Below are positions 1 to 9,577 of a stretch of DNA of 64,000 nucleotides, piece after piece. The stretch covers positions 3,720,001 to 3,784,000 of the forward strand of contig OZ245942.1 of the NCBI GenBank assembly GCA_965230065.1. Direction: 5' to 3'. The notes beneath the pieces are model-generated. The model had not been told where the DNA came from, made no database searches, and was given only the letters and a program-made list of their open reading frames with translations. The DNA is from G965230065 sp965230065. GTDB lineage: Bacteria; Bacteroidota; Bacteroidia; Cytophagales; Cyclobacteriaceae. How positions within the stretch are numbered: the stretch's first letter is position 1; every line of letters begins with the position of its first letter. The translations under genes were made by a program, and so were the position numbers.

Positions 1-111
1 GTTTTCAATACTCCGGTGTAATTGTTTTGTTAATGCCCTCACTTTGCTGGCAAATAAAAATGTCCTTTCTTCCAGGTCATACTTTTTACCGTTTCTTTCC
101 TTTCCATTCAT
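1..111 (-). CDS. Four-helix bundle protein (23S rRNA intervening-sequence type), 5' part only
   Basis: This is the first 37 codons of a gene that reads leftward out of the window. The start is ATG at 111-109, preceded by a G-rich stretch and TTAATT. The peptide begins MNGKERNGKKYDLEERT and continues with a pattern close to KVRALTKQLHRSIEN. This matches the N-terminus of the small (about 120 residue) four-helix bundle proteins first seen inside 23S rRNA intervening sequences and widespread as free genes in Bacteroidota. The family's cellular role is not firmly known. Identification rests on a short segment, so the family call is likely but not certain. Confidence 0.7.
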   Translation of the reverse strand, partial: MNGKERNGKKYDLEERTFLFASKVRALTKQLHRSIEN

Positions 112-633
112 AATTAACCCCCATTCGTTTTGAATTTAATATTTTCTCCTTTGTGCTTATTTAAGAATTAGAGATTAGGGTTTAGAAATTCACCTTTCAA
201 ATATATTATTATAGTGCAACTAATTATTCTAAATGTAATAATTATCAATACTATTGTAATATTTCAAGGTGAAACCCTGAAAAAATGTACAAATCAGGGA
301 TAAAATTTCATGAAAATATTAGGGTTTTTGTATAAAAATAATGCAAAAACAACTTTTTATGATATTGATAAATTCGTAGACAAAAAATATTTTTATACTA
401 AAAAATACCTTATAATACTGAATGCTGGTGTATTTTTTAGAAAAGGTAAACCATTTTTAGTGCAATAAATAACAAATCTTCATACACTCATTTTTTGCTG
501 TCCTACTACTGTAATATTTCAAGGAAGGACGCGTCCGTTTTTCGGTTACCATTGGCTTATTTTACGAATAAAACCACGAAAACTTTCAGCAAAAGGCCTT
601 TTGGGGCTTTGATGAACCAAAAAATAAAGAGCT
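112..633. other. AT-rich intergenic region with a 15-bp direct repeat
   Basis: Very AT-rich region of about 520 bp upstream of the giant repeat-protein gene and divergent from the four-helix bundle gene. The 15-mer TGTAATATTTCAAGG occurs twice in the same orientation, at 255-269 and 510-524. A degenerate version occurs near 8494, upstream of the PorP/SprF gene. These could be regulatory sites for the secretion pair, but that is inference. I see no credible gene: the reading frame at 495-731 overlaps the real start and has no family resemblance. Confidence 0.4.
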
Positions 634-3600
634 ATGATGCGAATTTGGTTATACATATTATTAGCAGGCAGCCTCTCACTGATGGTGGTGGATGTTGCGT
701 ATGCACAAAATCAGTTTGGAGAAATTTGTGATAATGGATCGGACGATGATGGAGATGGCATGGTCGATTGTAATGACCCTGAATGTAATGGGGGCCTTGG
801 AGGGCCAGTTATTGGCGATTGCGGAGGAGAATTTGATTGCACCAACGGCGTAGACGACGACGGAGATGGCTTCATCGACTATTACGACGGCGATTGCTTT
901 GATGACCCTGATAATCCCAATGATTACATTGTTGTAGAGCCGGGTTGCCAGGCCATGCCACAAGGCAACCAGTTTGATATAGAACCCGCCTGGGACTCAC
1001 CCATGGAAACTAGTGCAGCAATGGGTATGCCCAGTGTTGCAGACCTTGACCAGGATGGAATTCCAGAAGTAATTACCATCAATGGAGAAAGCGGGTGGAT
1101 GTATATATTGGATGGTACCGATGGTACTGAAATCAGCAGTGTGCGAATAAAAAGCGGACAAGTATTTGCCCACCCTACGGTTGGAGATGTAGATGGGGAT
1201 GGTTTTGGAGAAATTTTTACGATAGACTTGGCTGGAAATATTCGGGTCTATGAGCATACTCTTGGCACTCCCAAATGGACAGCCACCAGTACTTTCACTG
1301 GATGGGCCCGCCAATTAAGTTTAGCCGACTTTAATCAGGATGGAGTCCCAGAGCTTTATTCGGTTAACGAAATTTATAATGCTGCTACGGGTGACCTGTT
1401 AATACAAGGAAGCCACGGCAATGCAACATACCCTTCAGCCAATAATTGGCAAGAGGAACTAAATGCTGTTCCGGTAGCAGTTGACATTTTGCCCTCAGAG
1501 CCCGGGCTTGAACTGGTACTCGGACATATTGTTTATTCAGTAAATATTACAAATACTACCGGTACTGCCGGAAACAGCTTGACAGAGGAAGAGAATATGG
1601 ATGATGCTACTACGCTTCCGGCAGGTTATGGTGGATACGTACCCAAAGACTCTAGATTTGGCAATCAGATATTCAGCTCTACCTCTGTGGTCGATTATGA
1701 CCAGGATGGCTTTTTGGATGTGATCATGAGTGGTACCACAGGAGATCCACAAGACGGGCCTTCTACCATATTCTGGTGGAACTTGCAAACCAGTGAAGTA
1801 AAATCTTATGTGGTTACCCGTCCGGCAGGTACTATTCAAACCAACAACCCAAACGTAAGAAATAATTTTCAGGATTTAACAGGTGGTAGTTGTGATAACG
1901 GAGAAACCTGTACATGGAAAAGAGGCACAGGCACCATCAACATCGCGGATATTGATAACGATGGTTTTTTAGATTGTACTTTTATGTCAGGTTCCAGCTT
2001 ATATGCTATAGATGAGAGTTTTAATGAACTATGGGCCAACCATTCTGACTACTGGGAATCTTCCTCAGGATTTACCGGAACAGCCGTATTTGATTTTGAT
2101 GGAGATGGCTCATCAGAGATTGTATACCGTGATGAAATCAATCTTTATATTGTAGATGGTACTACGGGAACTCCCCTGAATTTTGCCAATGGTTTTTGTA
2201 GCTCACAAACCCAGGCCGAGTATCCAATCATAGCGGATGTAGATGGTGACGGAGAAACTGAAATTATTGTATCGTGCGGACGGGATGAGAACTTATATGG
2301 AGAATCTACCAATACCAGTGGAACACGTCGATATGGATTCATTCGGACCTATAAAGCAGCCAATGATAATTATTGGGTTCCGGCTCGGGAAGTGTGGAAT
2401 CAGTTTACTTATTTCAATGTAAATGTAAACGATAATCTCACAATTCCCCGGTTTCAGCAACCACATCATTTGAACTTTGCACAAATCTGTAGCGACCCAA
2501 GCCTGCCCAAGAGCTTTGCATTGAATAAATTCCTGAATCAGTCGCCACGCATTAGTTATTGTGGACAGTTGGTATTTCCTTCTCCCTTGTTAAACTTTGG
2601 AAATGCGCCTACGGTAGCCCCTCCGGTATGCCCGGATAATGAATTTGAAGTTACCATCCAGTTTAGGAATGAAGGAGATGAGCCTGTGAACAAACCCATT
2701 CCCATTGCTTTTTATAGAGATGATCCTGAAGTGGCTTATCTCAATTCCGATCCTAACCCCTGGCTGGATACGGTGTATGTAAGTGTGCCGGGAGGTTTGC
2801 AGGTAGGTCAAACCCTGGATACCACTCTCACTATTACCGGGGCAAGAGGTGCGCATACATTGTACATCTCATTAAATGATATTGGCCCCTTTGATAAGGC
2901 TACCCTGAACCCTTTGACCAATCAGGAATTTTACCCTTTAGATTCATTGAATGGCACAGTGCGGGAATGCGATGCTGATCCCACCATCATTGCTGTGGAT
3001 GTAATTCCTTTACCTTTTGATGTACAGGCAGAAATGATTTCTGACAACAGAAGGTGTATCGTTGCCGATGATGGTCCGGTTGATCCTGATGACAATGGTG
3101 AAGTAAATGTTGTGGCCCTGGATGGCAGCACAATTTCCAGCAGCGATTACAATTTTTCCTGGTATAAAGTTAAATCTCCCGCAGATAGCGTGGTAAGCAG
3201 TAATAGTAGCTCCCCCGGGGCTTTTAACCTGAACGAGGGGGATTATTACGTGATTGTTACGCATAATGCATACGGTTGTGCTTCCAATGCTGACACGGTC
3301 CATATTGACAAAATTGAAGGTTGGGCTGGTGCAGATGTGGTATCTGCTGAAATTATCAGTGAAGTATCCAGTTGTACTCCCGGAACTGCTGACGGAGTAG
3401 CCAGGGTGCTTCTCAACGGCGCACCTATTGATGAAACCGATTACCTGATCAACTGGAGGGAAGAGCAGGCACAAAATGCAGATCCGATTGTAGTAGGGGA
3501 TACAGCCACTGGTTTGGCACCCATTAATTATCTTGTGGAAGTGATAGACCGCCTTACCGGTTGCTCTGAAAGTATTCCGGTGGATATGTCATTGCCCATT

Positions 3601-6600
3601 CCTGAATTAAATACTCCGGATGTAACACACCTTACCAATTGCTCTCCCTACAATGGCAGCGTCAGTGTTACAGTAGATGATGGCTCTCCGTCTGGAACCA
3701 CAACTGGGTATACATTCCGTCTTATTAATCAGGATACGCAGGATACCACTTTCAGAAGCGATGGCGATTTTCAGGGGTTAAATGCAGGCTTGTACAATGT
3801 AACTGCTATTGATGATACCAATCAGTGTGGAATGTACGCTGAGGGTGAAGACGTAGAGGTTGAAGACCAATCAGGCATTACAGATGTAGACTTTGATATG
3901 GTTCCCCAATCTGCCTGTACGGCACCTTATAATGGGCAACTCACAGCGAACCCTACGATAGCTGGGTTATATTCTTATGTGTGGTACAAAGGAACGGTAA
4001 CTTCTGATCCCTCAAGGGTTGTAGGTAACTCTCAAACCACCCCTGACACTTTAAGTACATACATCACAGATCAGTATACCGTAGTGATTACTGATAACAA
4101 TACTGGTTGTACTCTTACCCAATCAACAACATTGGATGAAGATATTACCCCTCCTGTATTTGCAGTTGATGATGCGGTTATTACCCCACTTACCAACTGC
4201 GCCCCTGCTGCACCCAACGGAGGCATTGATGTGAGTGTGGGAGGTGATAAAGCGAATTACCTTTTCCGTCTGTATGAGGGTACTAACACTTCCACACCTC
4301 CGGCCTATGTAGAAGCTGCTGACGGTATATTCACCGGCCTTTCTGACCAGAAATATACCATTGAAGCCATTTCTACCGGAACAGGTTGTGCAACCGTAAT
4401 TCCCCTAACAGTAACGGTTACAGATAGTACAGTGGCTCCTGAAATCGATATTACCGTCATAAATAACCAAACCTCTTGTGATGATACTGATCCAAACGGT
4501 GAGCTTTCGGCTACTGCCGACGGGCAAACCACCGGTTATGATTTTGCATGGGAATATCAGGAAGATGGTACTACGTATAGCACCAGTTCTATTGATAATT
4601 TGAGTAGGGGGCTTTACAGGCTTACCGTTACCAACCAAACTGATAAATGTACAAATGACGCTACTCAGGTTGTAGATGAAGTAATTATGCAAGGCCCCGA
4701 CCTGGAAATTACCCTTACGCCTACAAACCGGGATTTTTGCGCACCATTCAATGGCGAAATGACCGTAACCGAAATCAAAGATACCAATGATACTACGTAC
4801 AATATCAATGACTTTAATTACACCTGGTACCGTGTAGATGACCCCGGCATAGATTCTACCGAACTTGTGGGGGAAACCGGACCAAGTATTACCGGAAGGG
4901 ATATAGGATTATATTCAGTGTGGGCAGTAAATAAAAGCACCGACTGTGAATCAGCTTCGTATGCGGCTACTATTGGTAATGATGCGGTTGAACCCAACAT
5001 TGATGTGCAGCCGGAGGAACTCATGGCAAACTGTATTGACCCCGATGGTAAGTTCAGTGTGGAAGCCGTTGACCCTACCGGAACGGTGGATGTAGACGAG
5101 TATGAATATTTCTGGTATATAGGTAATGATACGACTTCTGCCAATTTTATCCAGGAAGGGCGCGTAGTAGAAGATGCCCGTGCAGCCCGGTACACAGTAG
5201 TAGTAAAAGATCCGAACACAGAATGTAAGACTTGGGATTACTTTGACCTGAATGCTGCCGGAAATATCCTGCCTGTATTTACCGCAGCCCTGGCTGAACC
5301 ATCTTTAAGTTGTGATGACCGTCCCAATGGATTGGTTGAAGCAGAAGTAGATTTGGCTGTGGGAGCCGGTTCTTCTCAGGATGATTATGAATTTTACTGG
5401 TATGCTGGGAGTAGTGCTACGCCCTTAGCGGGTGGTGGCGTCGGAGATATTGATTTCTCAGCAGCCGACCATTCAGGTACGGGAGATGCTGGAAGAGTTT
5501 GGGATGACCGTCCTCAGGGAGAGTATACCATTGTTGCTTATTATGAACCTGATGGTTGCCAATCTATTCCTCAGACCGTAAAAGTAATCAATGTAGCCCA
5601 ATCTCCTGTGGTTTCACTTATTAACAGTGATCCGAATACGAATTGTGTGTTGCCTGGTACAGGTACCCTGGAAATTGAAGCGAATAAAGCCCCGGCTAAT
5701 GGCAGTTATCCAGGTGATACAACGCCCGACAATGGCTATACTTTTGCCTGGAATGACGGCCCTGCGGGAGATACCAGAACAAACCTCTTACATGGAAATT
5801 ATACAGTAACCGTAACTGATGATGAAACCAACTGTGAAACTACTGAAACCTTCACCGTAGCCAACAACACCCAGTTGCCCATCATCACGGCTATGGCTAC
5901 CGATCCTCAATTAGATTGTATAGCACCGGGTGGTAGTGTAGAGGTTACCAATTTGCAAGCAGGTGGCACGGATGTTTCTGCTTCCATGGCTGCCGATTAC
6001 AACTTCCACTGGTACGATGATGCTGGTGACTTTGATAAGGATAATTTAGCCAGTGGAAGGGTAGTGCTAGGTTCGGCAGGTGCGGCTGGAAATACAGAGC
6101 GTACCAACCTTAACCCTGGGTTTTATTTTGTAGTGGCCGAGCATGCAACTACGGGGTGTTTGTCTTTCCCTGAAGAAGGGGAAGTAGAAGATGATACCCC
6201 AGAAGTGGAAATTTATCTCACAGACAAAGAAGATTTCATTACCTGTACGGGCGTAAATGAAGGTTTGATTGAAGTTAGCGTAGGCAATACTACTGCACCT
6301 CCTTACACCATCAACTGGTATGAAGGTGCTGGTACTACCAATGACATTACCGGAACGGCCAGTATTTCTAACACTGCCACTACCAGCAGGATTGATGATT
6401 TGCAGGATGGTGTTTACACCGTATGGATTCAGGATGATGCCAGCCAATGTGTTGATAGTGCTTCCTTTACGATTAACCAAAACATACGTAAACCTATCCT
6501 GGTAGCTTCAAAAATCAGCGACCAGACGATTTGTATGCCCAATGGAAGTATTAGCATAGATGCAATTTCCCTGGGCGGAAATGCAGAAAACTTCAACGAT

Positions 6601-8433
6601 TATGATTACACCTGGTACCAGGGCAGCCTGGATGCCAGTGGGGAAAGTAATTTTACAGCAAATGCCCATACTTTCACCACCACTGACAGCCTTGAACTGG
6701 TAGATTTGTCAGCCGATGTGTTCTTTGTTACGGCTACCAAAGTAAACCCCGCTGGCATGGCTGGTTGTACTACAGAACCGTACCAGATAATCATTGAAGA
6801 TAATTCTGTTCCAATTATTGTAACGCTGGATGACATCTCTGACCCTATTACAGCCTGTGACCCTTCAAATAAAGCCGAGGGTGAAATAGAAATTGAGGTG
6901 AGAAATGGTGGTAGTTATTCCATAAGATGGTTTAACGGAAGCTCAGCAAATCCGGCCGATCAGTTCGTCGCCTTTGATGATATGGAAGAGATAGAAGACT
7001 TGGTACCAGGCTTCTATACAGTGCAGGTAGGAGAAGCCGCCACAGGCTGCGAAACTACGCGAACTTATGAAATTGTCGGAATTCCCGTTCCGGTAACCGT
7101 AGCTACTTCTGCGTCGCCATATACAAGTTGTATTGCACCCAATGGTATCATTGCTGCGAACGCAAACGGGGGTAGTGGGGTCTATAATTATGCTTGGTAT
7201 GTAGGTGAAGATACTACCATTGCTCCCATGCAAGTACCCAATACCCAAAGCATGGTAGATGAACTGATAAATGGCACCTATACCGTAGTAGTTTCTGACA
7301 GAAATGAACCCACATGCCAGGTTGCTTCTGCCGCGGTGGTTGTAGAAGATGAAAGGGGACGTGATATTATGGTCAATATTGCTACTGATTTTCCTGTTAC
7401 TAATTGTGATATAAACAATCCGAATGGGCAATTATCAGCCAGCATTGACGGGCCTATGTCACAATATAGTTTCTTCTGGTACGAAGGCACCAATACCGGA
7501 ACCAATCCACTGGGGCAAGGGCCAATACTGGCAAATGTATCAGCACAAGAATATACTGTAGTAGTGCGTGATCGTATTACAGGATGTTTGAGCAATACAT
7601 TTTCTGCCACCGTTGAGGAAGGGGAAATGGTGCTTCCTCCCCTGGCGGATGTAACGGTTACCGCCCAACAAACCCACTGTATTGATCCCAATGGTGTAGC
7701 CATGGCATTGCTTGACGAATCATCTACGGACCCGAATGTGGATTATATTTATTCGTGGTATGCAGGTTCAAGTGTCAACGGTCAGCCGTTTTATGCCAGC
7801 AGCCGGAGCAATGAGGTTTTTGGGCTGGATGAAGGTGAGTTTAGTGTAACGGTAACCAATGTACTTACCGGCTGTGTATCAGAGCCTGCGCCTTTTACAG
7901 TGGAAGAAATATTAACGTATCCGGATTTTGAGATTACGACCACTCCCGCCACCTGTGCTGAATCGAACGGTACTGCAAATATAGTATTTGTTGAACAAGT
8001 AGATGTAGCAGCAATAGAGTGGCGCACCCCGATTGGATATGATGATGGGTTCAGTTTACAAAGTTATCCCGCAGGTGAGTATGAAGTAACTTTGACAGAT
8101 GGTAATGGTTGTAGCACCACCAAGTCGGCCATAATAGAAACAAATATCAGGGTGTTTAATGGAGTATCACCGAATAGTGATGGAAAAAACGATACTTTCA
8201 TTATCAGTTGTATTGAAAACTTTGACAATAACCTGGTTAAAATCTTCAATAGGGCGGGTGCTTTGGTATATGAAAATAATAATTACGATAACGAAATGGT
8301 CTATTTTGATGGTATCGGTAACCGCGGTTTATATATCGGAGGGCAAGAATTGCCAGATGGTACATACTACTATATTATTGATAAGCGAAATGGTGATAAA
8401 CCTGAATCAGGGTATCTGGAGCTATTGAGATGA
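634..8433 (+). CDS. Giant secreted repeat protein with T9SS type B sorting domain
   Basis: A 2599-residue exported protein. Residues 1-24 form a signal peptide ending near AYAQ. Residues 30-90 hold two Asp-rich calcium-loop motifs (DDDGDG) flanked by Cys. Residues about 130-555 carry at least six FG-GAP/VCBS-type DxDxDG repeats, as in integrin-like propellers. From about residue 800 to 2500 there are about 18 repeats of 80-100 residues, each with a Cys near a P/NG turn, an aromatic FxWY strand, a GxYTVxVxD strand and a closing Cys, resembling SprB-type repeats. The last 95 residues (FNGVSPNSDGKNDTF, then FNRxG and LPDGTYYY) are a gliding-motility-associated C-terminal domain, which in this phylum directs export by type IX secretion. 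The PorP/SprF gene just downstream is the expected partner. A surface adhesin or gliding role is inferred. Confidence 0.9.
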   Translation: MMRIWLYILLAGSLSLMVVDVAYAQNQFGEICDNGSDDDGDGMVDCNDPECNGGLGGPVIGDCGGEFDCTNGVDDDGDGFIDYYDGDCFDDPDNPNDYIVVEPGCQAMPQGNQFDIEPAWDSPMETSAAMGMPSVADLDQDGIPEVITINGESGWMYILDGTDGTEISSVRIKSGQVFAHPTVGDVDGDGFGEIFTIDLAGNIRVYEHTLGTPKWTATSTFTGWARQLSLADFNQDGVPELYSVNEIYNAATGDLLIQGSHGNATYPSANNWQEELNAVPVAVDILPSEPGLELVLGHIVYSVNITNTTGTAGNSLTEEENMDDATTLPAGYGGYVPKDSRFGNQIFSSTSVVDYDQDGFLDVIMSGTTGDPQDGPSTIFWWNLQTSEVKSYVVTRPAGTIQTNNPNVRNNFQDLTGGSCDNGETCTWKRGTGTINIADIDNDGFLDCTFMSGSSLYAIDESFNELWANHSDYWESSSGFTGTAVFDFDGDGSSEIVYRDEINLYIVDGTTGTPLNFANGFCSSQTQAEYPIIADVDGDGETEIIVSCGRDENLYGESTNTSGTRRYGFIRTYKAANDNYWVPAREVWNQFTYFNVNVNDNLTIPRFQQPHHLNFAQICSDPSLPKSFALNKFLNQSPRISYCGQLVFPSPLLNFGNAPTVAPPVCPDNEFEVTIQFRNEGDEPVNKPIPIAFYRDDPEVAYLNSDPNPWLDTVYVSVPGGLQVGQTLDTTLTITGARGAHTLYISLNDIGPFDKATLNPLTNQEFYPLDSLNGTVRECDADPTIIAVDVIPLPFDVQAEMISDNRRCIVADDGPVDPDDNGEVNVVALDGSTISSSDYNFSWYKVKSPADSVVSSNSSSPGAFNLNEGDYYVIVTHNAYGCASNADTVHIDKIEGWAGADVVSAEIISEVSSCTPGTADGVARVLLNGAPIDETDYLINWREEQAQNADPIVVGDTATGLAPINYLVEVIDRLTGCSESIPVDMSLPIPELNTPDVTHLTNCSPYNGSVSVTVDDGSPSGTTTGYTFRLINQDTQDTTFRSDGDFQGLNAGLYNVTAIDDTNQCGMYAEGEDVEVEDQSGITDVDFDMVPQSACTAPYNGQLTANPTIAGLYSYVWYKGTVTSDPSRVVGNSQTTPDTLSTYITDQYTVVITDNNTGCTLTQSTTLDEDITPPVFAVDDAVITPLTNCAPAAPNGGIDVSVGGDKANYLFRLYEGTNTSTPPAYVEAADGIFTGLSDQKYTIEAISTGTGCATVIPLTVTVTDSTVAPEIDITVINNQTSCDDTDPNGELSATADGQTTGYDFAWEYQEDGTTYSTSSIDNLSRGLYRLTVTNQTDKCTNDATQVVDEVIMQGPDLEITLTPTNRDFCAPFNGEMTVTEIKDTNDTTYNINDFNYTWYRVDDPGIDSTELVGETGPSITGRDIGLYSVWAVNKSTDCESASYAATIGNDAVEPNIDVQPEELMANCIDPDGKFSVEAVDPTGTVDVDEYEYFWYIGNDTTSANFIQEGRVVEDARAARYTVVVKDPNTECKTWDYFDLNAAGNILPVFTAALAEPSLSCDDRPNGLVEAEVDLAVGAGSSQDDYEFYWYAGSSATPLAGGGVGDIDFSAADHSGTGDAGRVWDDRPQGEYTIVAYYEPDGCQSIPQTVKVINVAQSPVVSLINSDPNTNCVLPGTGTLEIEANKAPANGSYPGDTTPDNGYTFAWNDGPAGDTRTNLLHGNYTVTVTDDETNCETTETFTVANNTQLPIITAMATDPQLDCIAPGGSVEVTNLQAGGTDVSASMAADYNFHWYDDAGDFDKDNLASGRVVLGSAGAAGNTERTNLNPGFYFVVAEHATTGCLSFPEEGEVEDDTPEVEIYLTDKEDFITCTGVNEGLIEVSVGNTTAPPYTINWYEGAGTTNDITGTASISNTATTSRIDDLQDGVYTVWIQDDASQCVDSASFTINQNIRKPILVASKISDQTICMPNGSISIDAISLGGNAENFNDYDYTWYQGSLDASGESNFTANAHTFTTTDSLELVDLSADVFFVTATKVNPAGMAGCTTEPYQIIIEDNSVPIIVTLDDISDPITACDPSNKAEGEIEIEVRNGGSYSIRWFNGSSANPADQFVAFDDMEEIEDLVPGFYTVQVGEAATGCETTRTYEIVGIPVPVTVATSASPYTSCIAPNGIIAANANGGSGVYNYAWYVGEDTTIAPMQVPNTQSMVDELINGTYTVVVSDRNEPTCQVASAAVVVEDERGRDIMVNIATDFPVTNCDINNPNGQLSASIDGPMSQYSFFWYEGTNTGTNPLGQGPILANVSAQEYTVVVRDRITGCLSNTFSATVEEGEMVLPPLADVTVTAQQTHCIDPNGVAMALLDESSTDPNVDYIYSWYAGSSVNGQPFYASSRSNEVFGLDEGEFSVTVTNVLTGCVSEPAPFTVEEILTYPDFEITTTPATCAESNGTANIVFVEQVDVAAIEWRTPIGYDDGFSLQSYPAGEYEVTLTDGNGCSTTKSAIIETNIRVFNGVSPNSDGKNDTFIISCIENFDNNLVKIFNRAGALVYENNNYDNEMVYFDGIGNRGLYIGGQELPDGTYYYIIDKRNGDKPESGYLELLR

Positions 8434-8450
8434 TAGAATAGTACAACATA

Positions 8451-8479
8451 GTGATAAGCGGGCTTGTCTCGCTTATCAC
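8451..8479 (+). terminator. Hairpin downstream of the giant gene
   Basis: A perfect 10-bp inverted repeat, GTGATAAGCG and CGCTTATCAC, with a 9-nt loop, starts 17 bp after the stop codon. There is no strong T tract after it, so it may be a weak terminator or an mRNA 3'-end stabiliser that lets some transcription continue into the PorP/SprF gene. Confidence 0.5.
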
Positions 8480-8595
8480 CATTATCTCATCGTTGTAATA
8501 TTTTAAGAAACAAGCATTTTTTTAAGAGGGGTAATAGTACTTAATTAGCGTTTAAATATAATTTGTTGTATTATTCAGCAAAATATAGCATAAAA

Positions 8596-9510
8596 ATGTA
8601 TAAAAGGCTTATTTTTTTTATATCATGTATGTTTTTTATACTGACACACAATGCGTTTTGTCAGCAACGCCCTATTTATTCTCAATACATGTTCAATGGG
8701 TTGGTACTGAACCCGGCGTATGCAGGTAATCAAAAACAGTTGAGTGCTACAGTCATGCATCGCGACCAGTGGGTAAATATTGAAGGTGCCCCCAAAACAC
8801 AAACGCTTACAGTGCACTCTGCACTCAAAAAATGGCCGGTAGGAATGGGGGTACTTATCTCACGTGACCGCATTGGTGTACATGACGATTTGAGCTTATA
8901 TGGTAGTTATGCTTACAAAATAAAGCTACCTGTAGGAACGCTGGCCTTGGGGCTACAAGGTGGGTTTAACTATACAGTTTCTGATTTTACCAAACTTAGC
9001 TTGCTAGATCCATCAGACCCATTTTTTAACGGCTCTGCAAGAAAATTTAAACCCAATTTCGGTACTGGGGCTTATTTCAGCACCAATAATACATATATTG
9101 GCTTCTCCATTCCTTTTTTATTGAACAATAAGATTTTCACCGTTGAAAATGTAGTCAGTGAAGCAAGAGAAGCTCGTTACTATTTCCTAACAGGAGGCCA
9201 TGTATTTCCTATCAATGAAATGTTCCAGTTAGTTCCTTCTGTATTGTTCAGGGTACAGGAAGGCCAGCCAGCTGGTGTAGATATTAACTCTAATGTATTT
9301 ATTGCCGATGTACTCAATGTAGGAGCCTCTTATAGAAGTGGAGATGCTGTAACCTTTCTGTTTGAGATTATTCTCAACAGTAATTTCCGCTTTGGGTATT
9401 CGTATGATTATACCCTTTCTAATATCCAGAATTACACTGACGGTACGCATGAACTTATGCTCAACTACCGGATAAACATCGGGAAAGATCCCTGCCATGC
9501 TTATTTTTGA
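8596..9510 (+). CDS. PorP/SprF family type IX secretion system membrane protein
   Basis: An outer-membrane beta-barrel protein of the PorP/SprF family, about 304 residues from the chosen ATG at 8596. An in-frame ATG at 8563 would place 11 extra residues before the signal peptide. The N-terminus is hydrophobic and ends FCQQ. The mature start, QQRPIYSQYMFNGLVLNPAYAG, shows the family signature of YSQYMFN and NPAYAG. The last residues (LMLNYRINI) look like a closing barrel strand. In gliding Bacteroidota, sprF follows sprB and is needed for surface delivery of SprB-like adhesins. Here the gene lies 162 bp after a giant protein with a type B sorting domain, so it probably serves that substrate. 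Confidence 0.92.
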   Translation: MYKRLIFFISCMFFILTHNAFCQQRPIYSQYMFNGLVLNPAYAGNQKQLSATVMHRDQWVNIEGAPKTQTLTVHSALKKWPVGMGVLISRDRIGVHDDLSLYGSYAYKIKLPVGTLALGLQGGFNYTVSDFTKLSLLDPSDPFFNGSARKFKPNFGTGAYFSTNNTYIGFSIPFLLNNKIFTVENVVSEAREARYYFLTGGHVFPINEMFQLVPSVLFRVQEGQPAGVDINSNVFIADVLNVGASYRSGDAVTFLFEIILNSNFRFGYSYDYTLSNIQNYTDGTHELMLNYRINIGKDPCHAYF

Positions 9511-9522
9511 TATGCGTTAAAC

Positions 9523-9564
9523 GTTAATGGTTATTGTTATCCTTGAATACTAATAACCATTAAC
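9523..9564. terminator. Bidirectional terminator between convergent genes
   Basis: A 13-bp perfect inverted repeat, GTTAATGGTTATT and AATAACCATTAAC, with a 16-nt loop lies between the convergent PorP/SprF and purA genes. T-rich sequence follows on the + strand and A-rich on the other side, consistent with termination from both directions. Confidence 0.65.
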
Positions 9565-9577
9565 ATTTAACTGTTTT

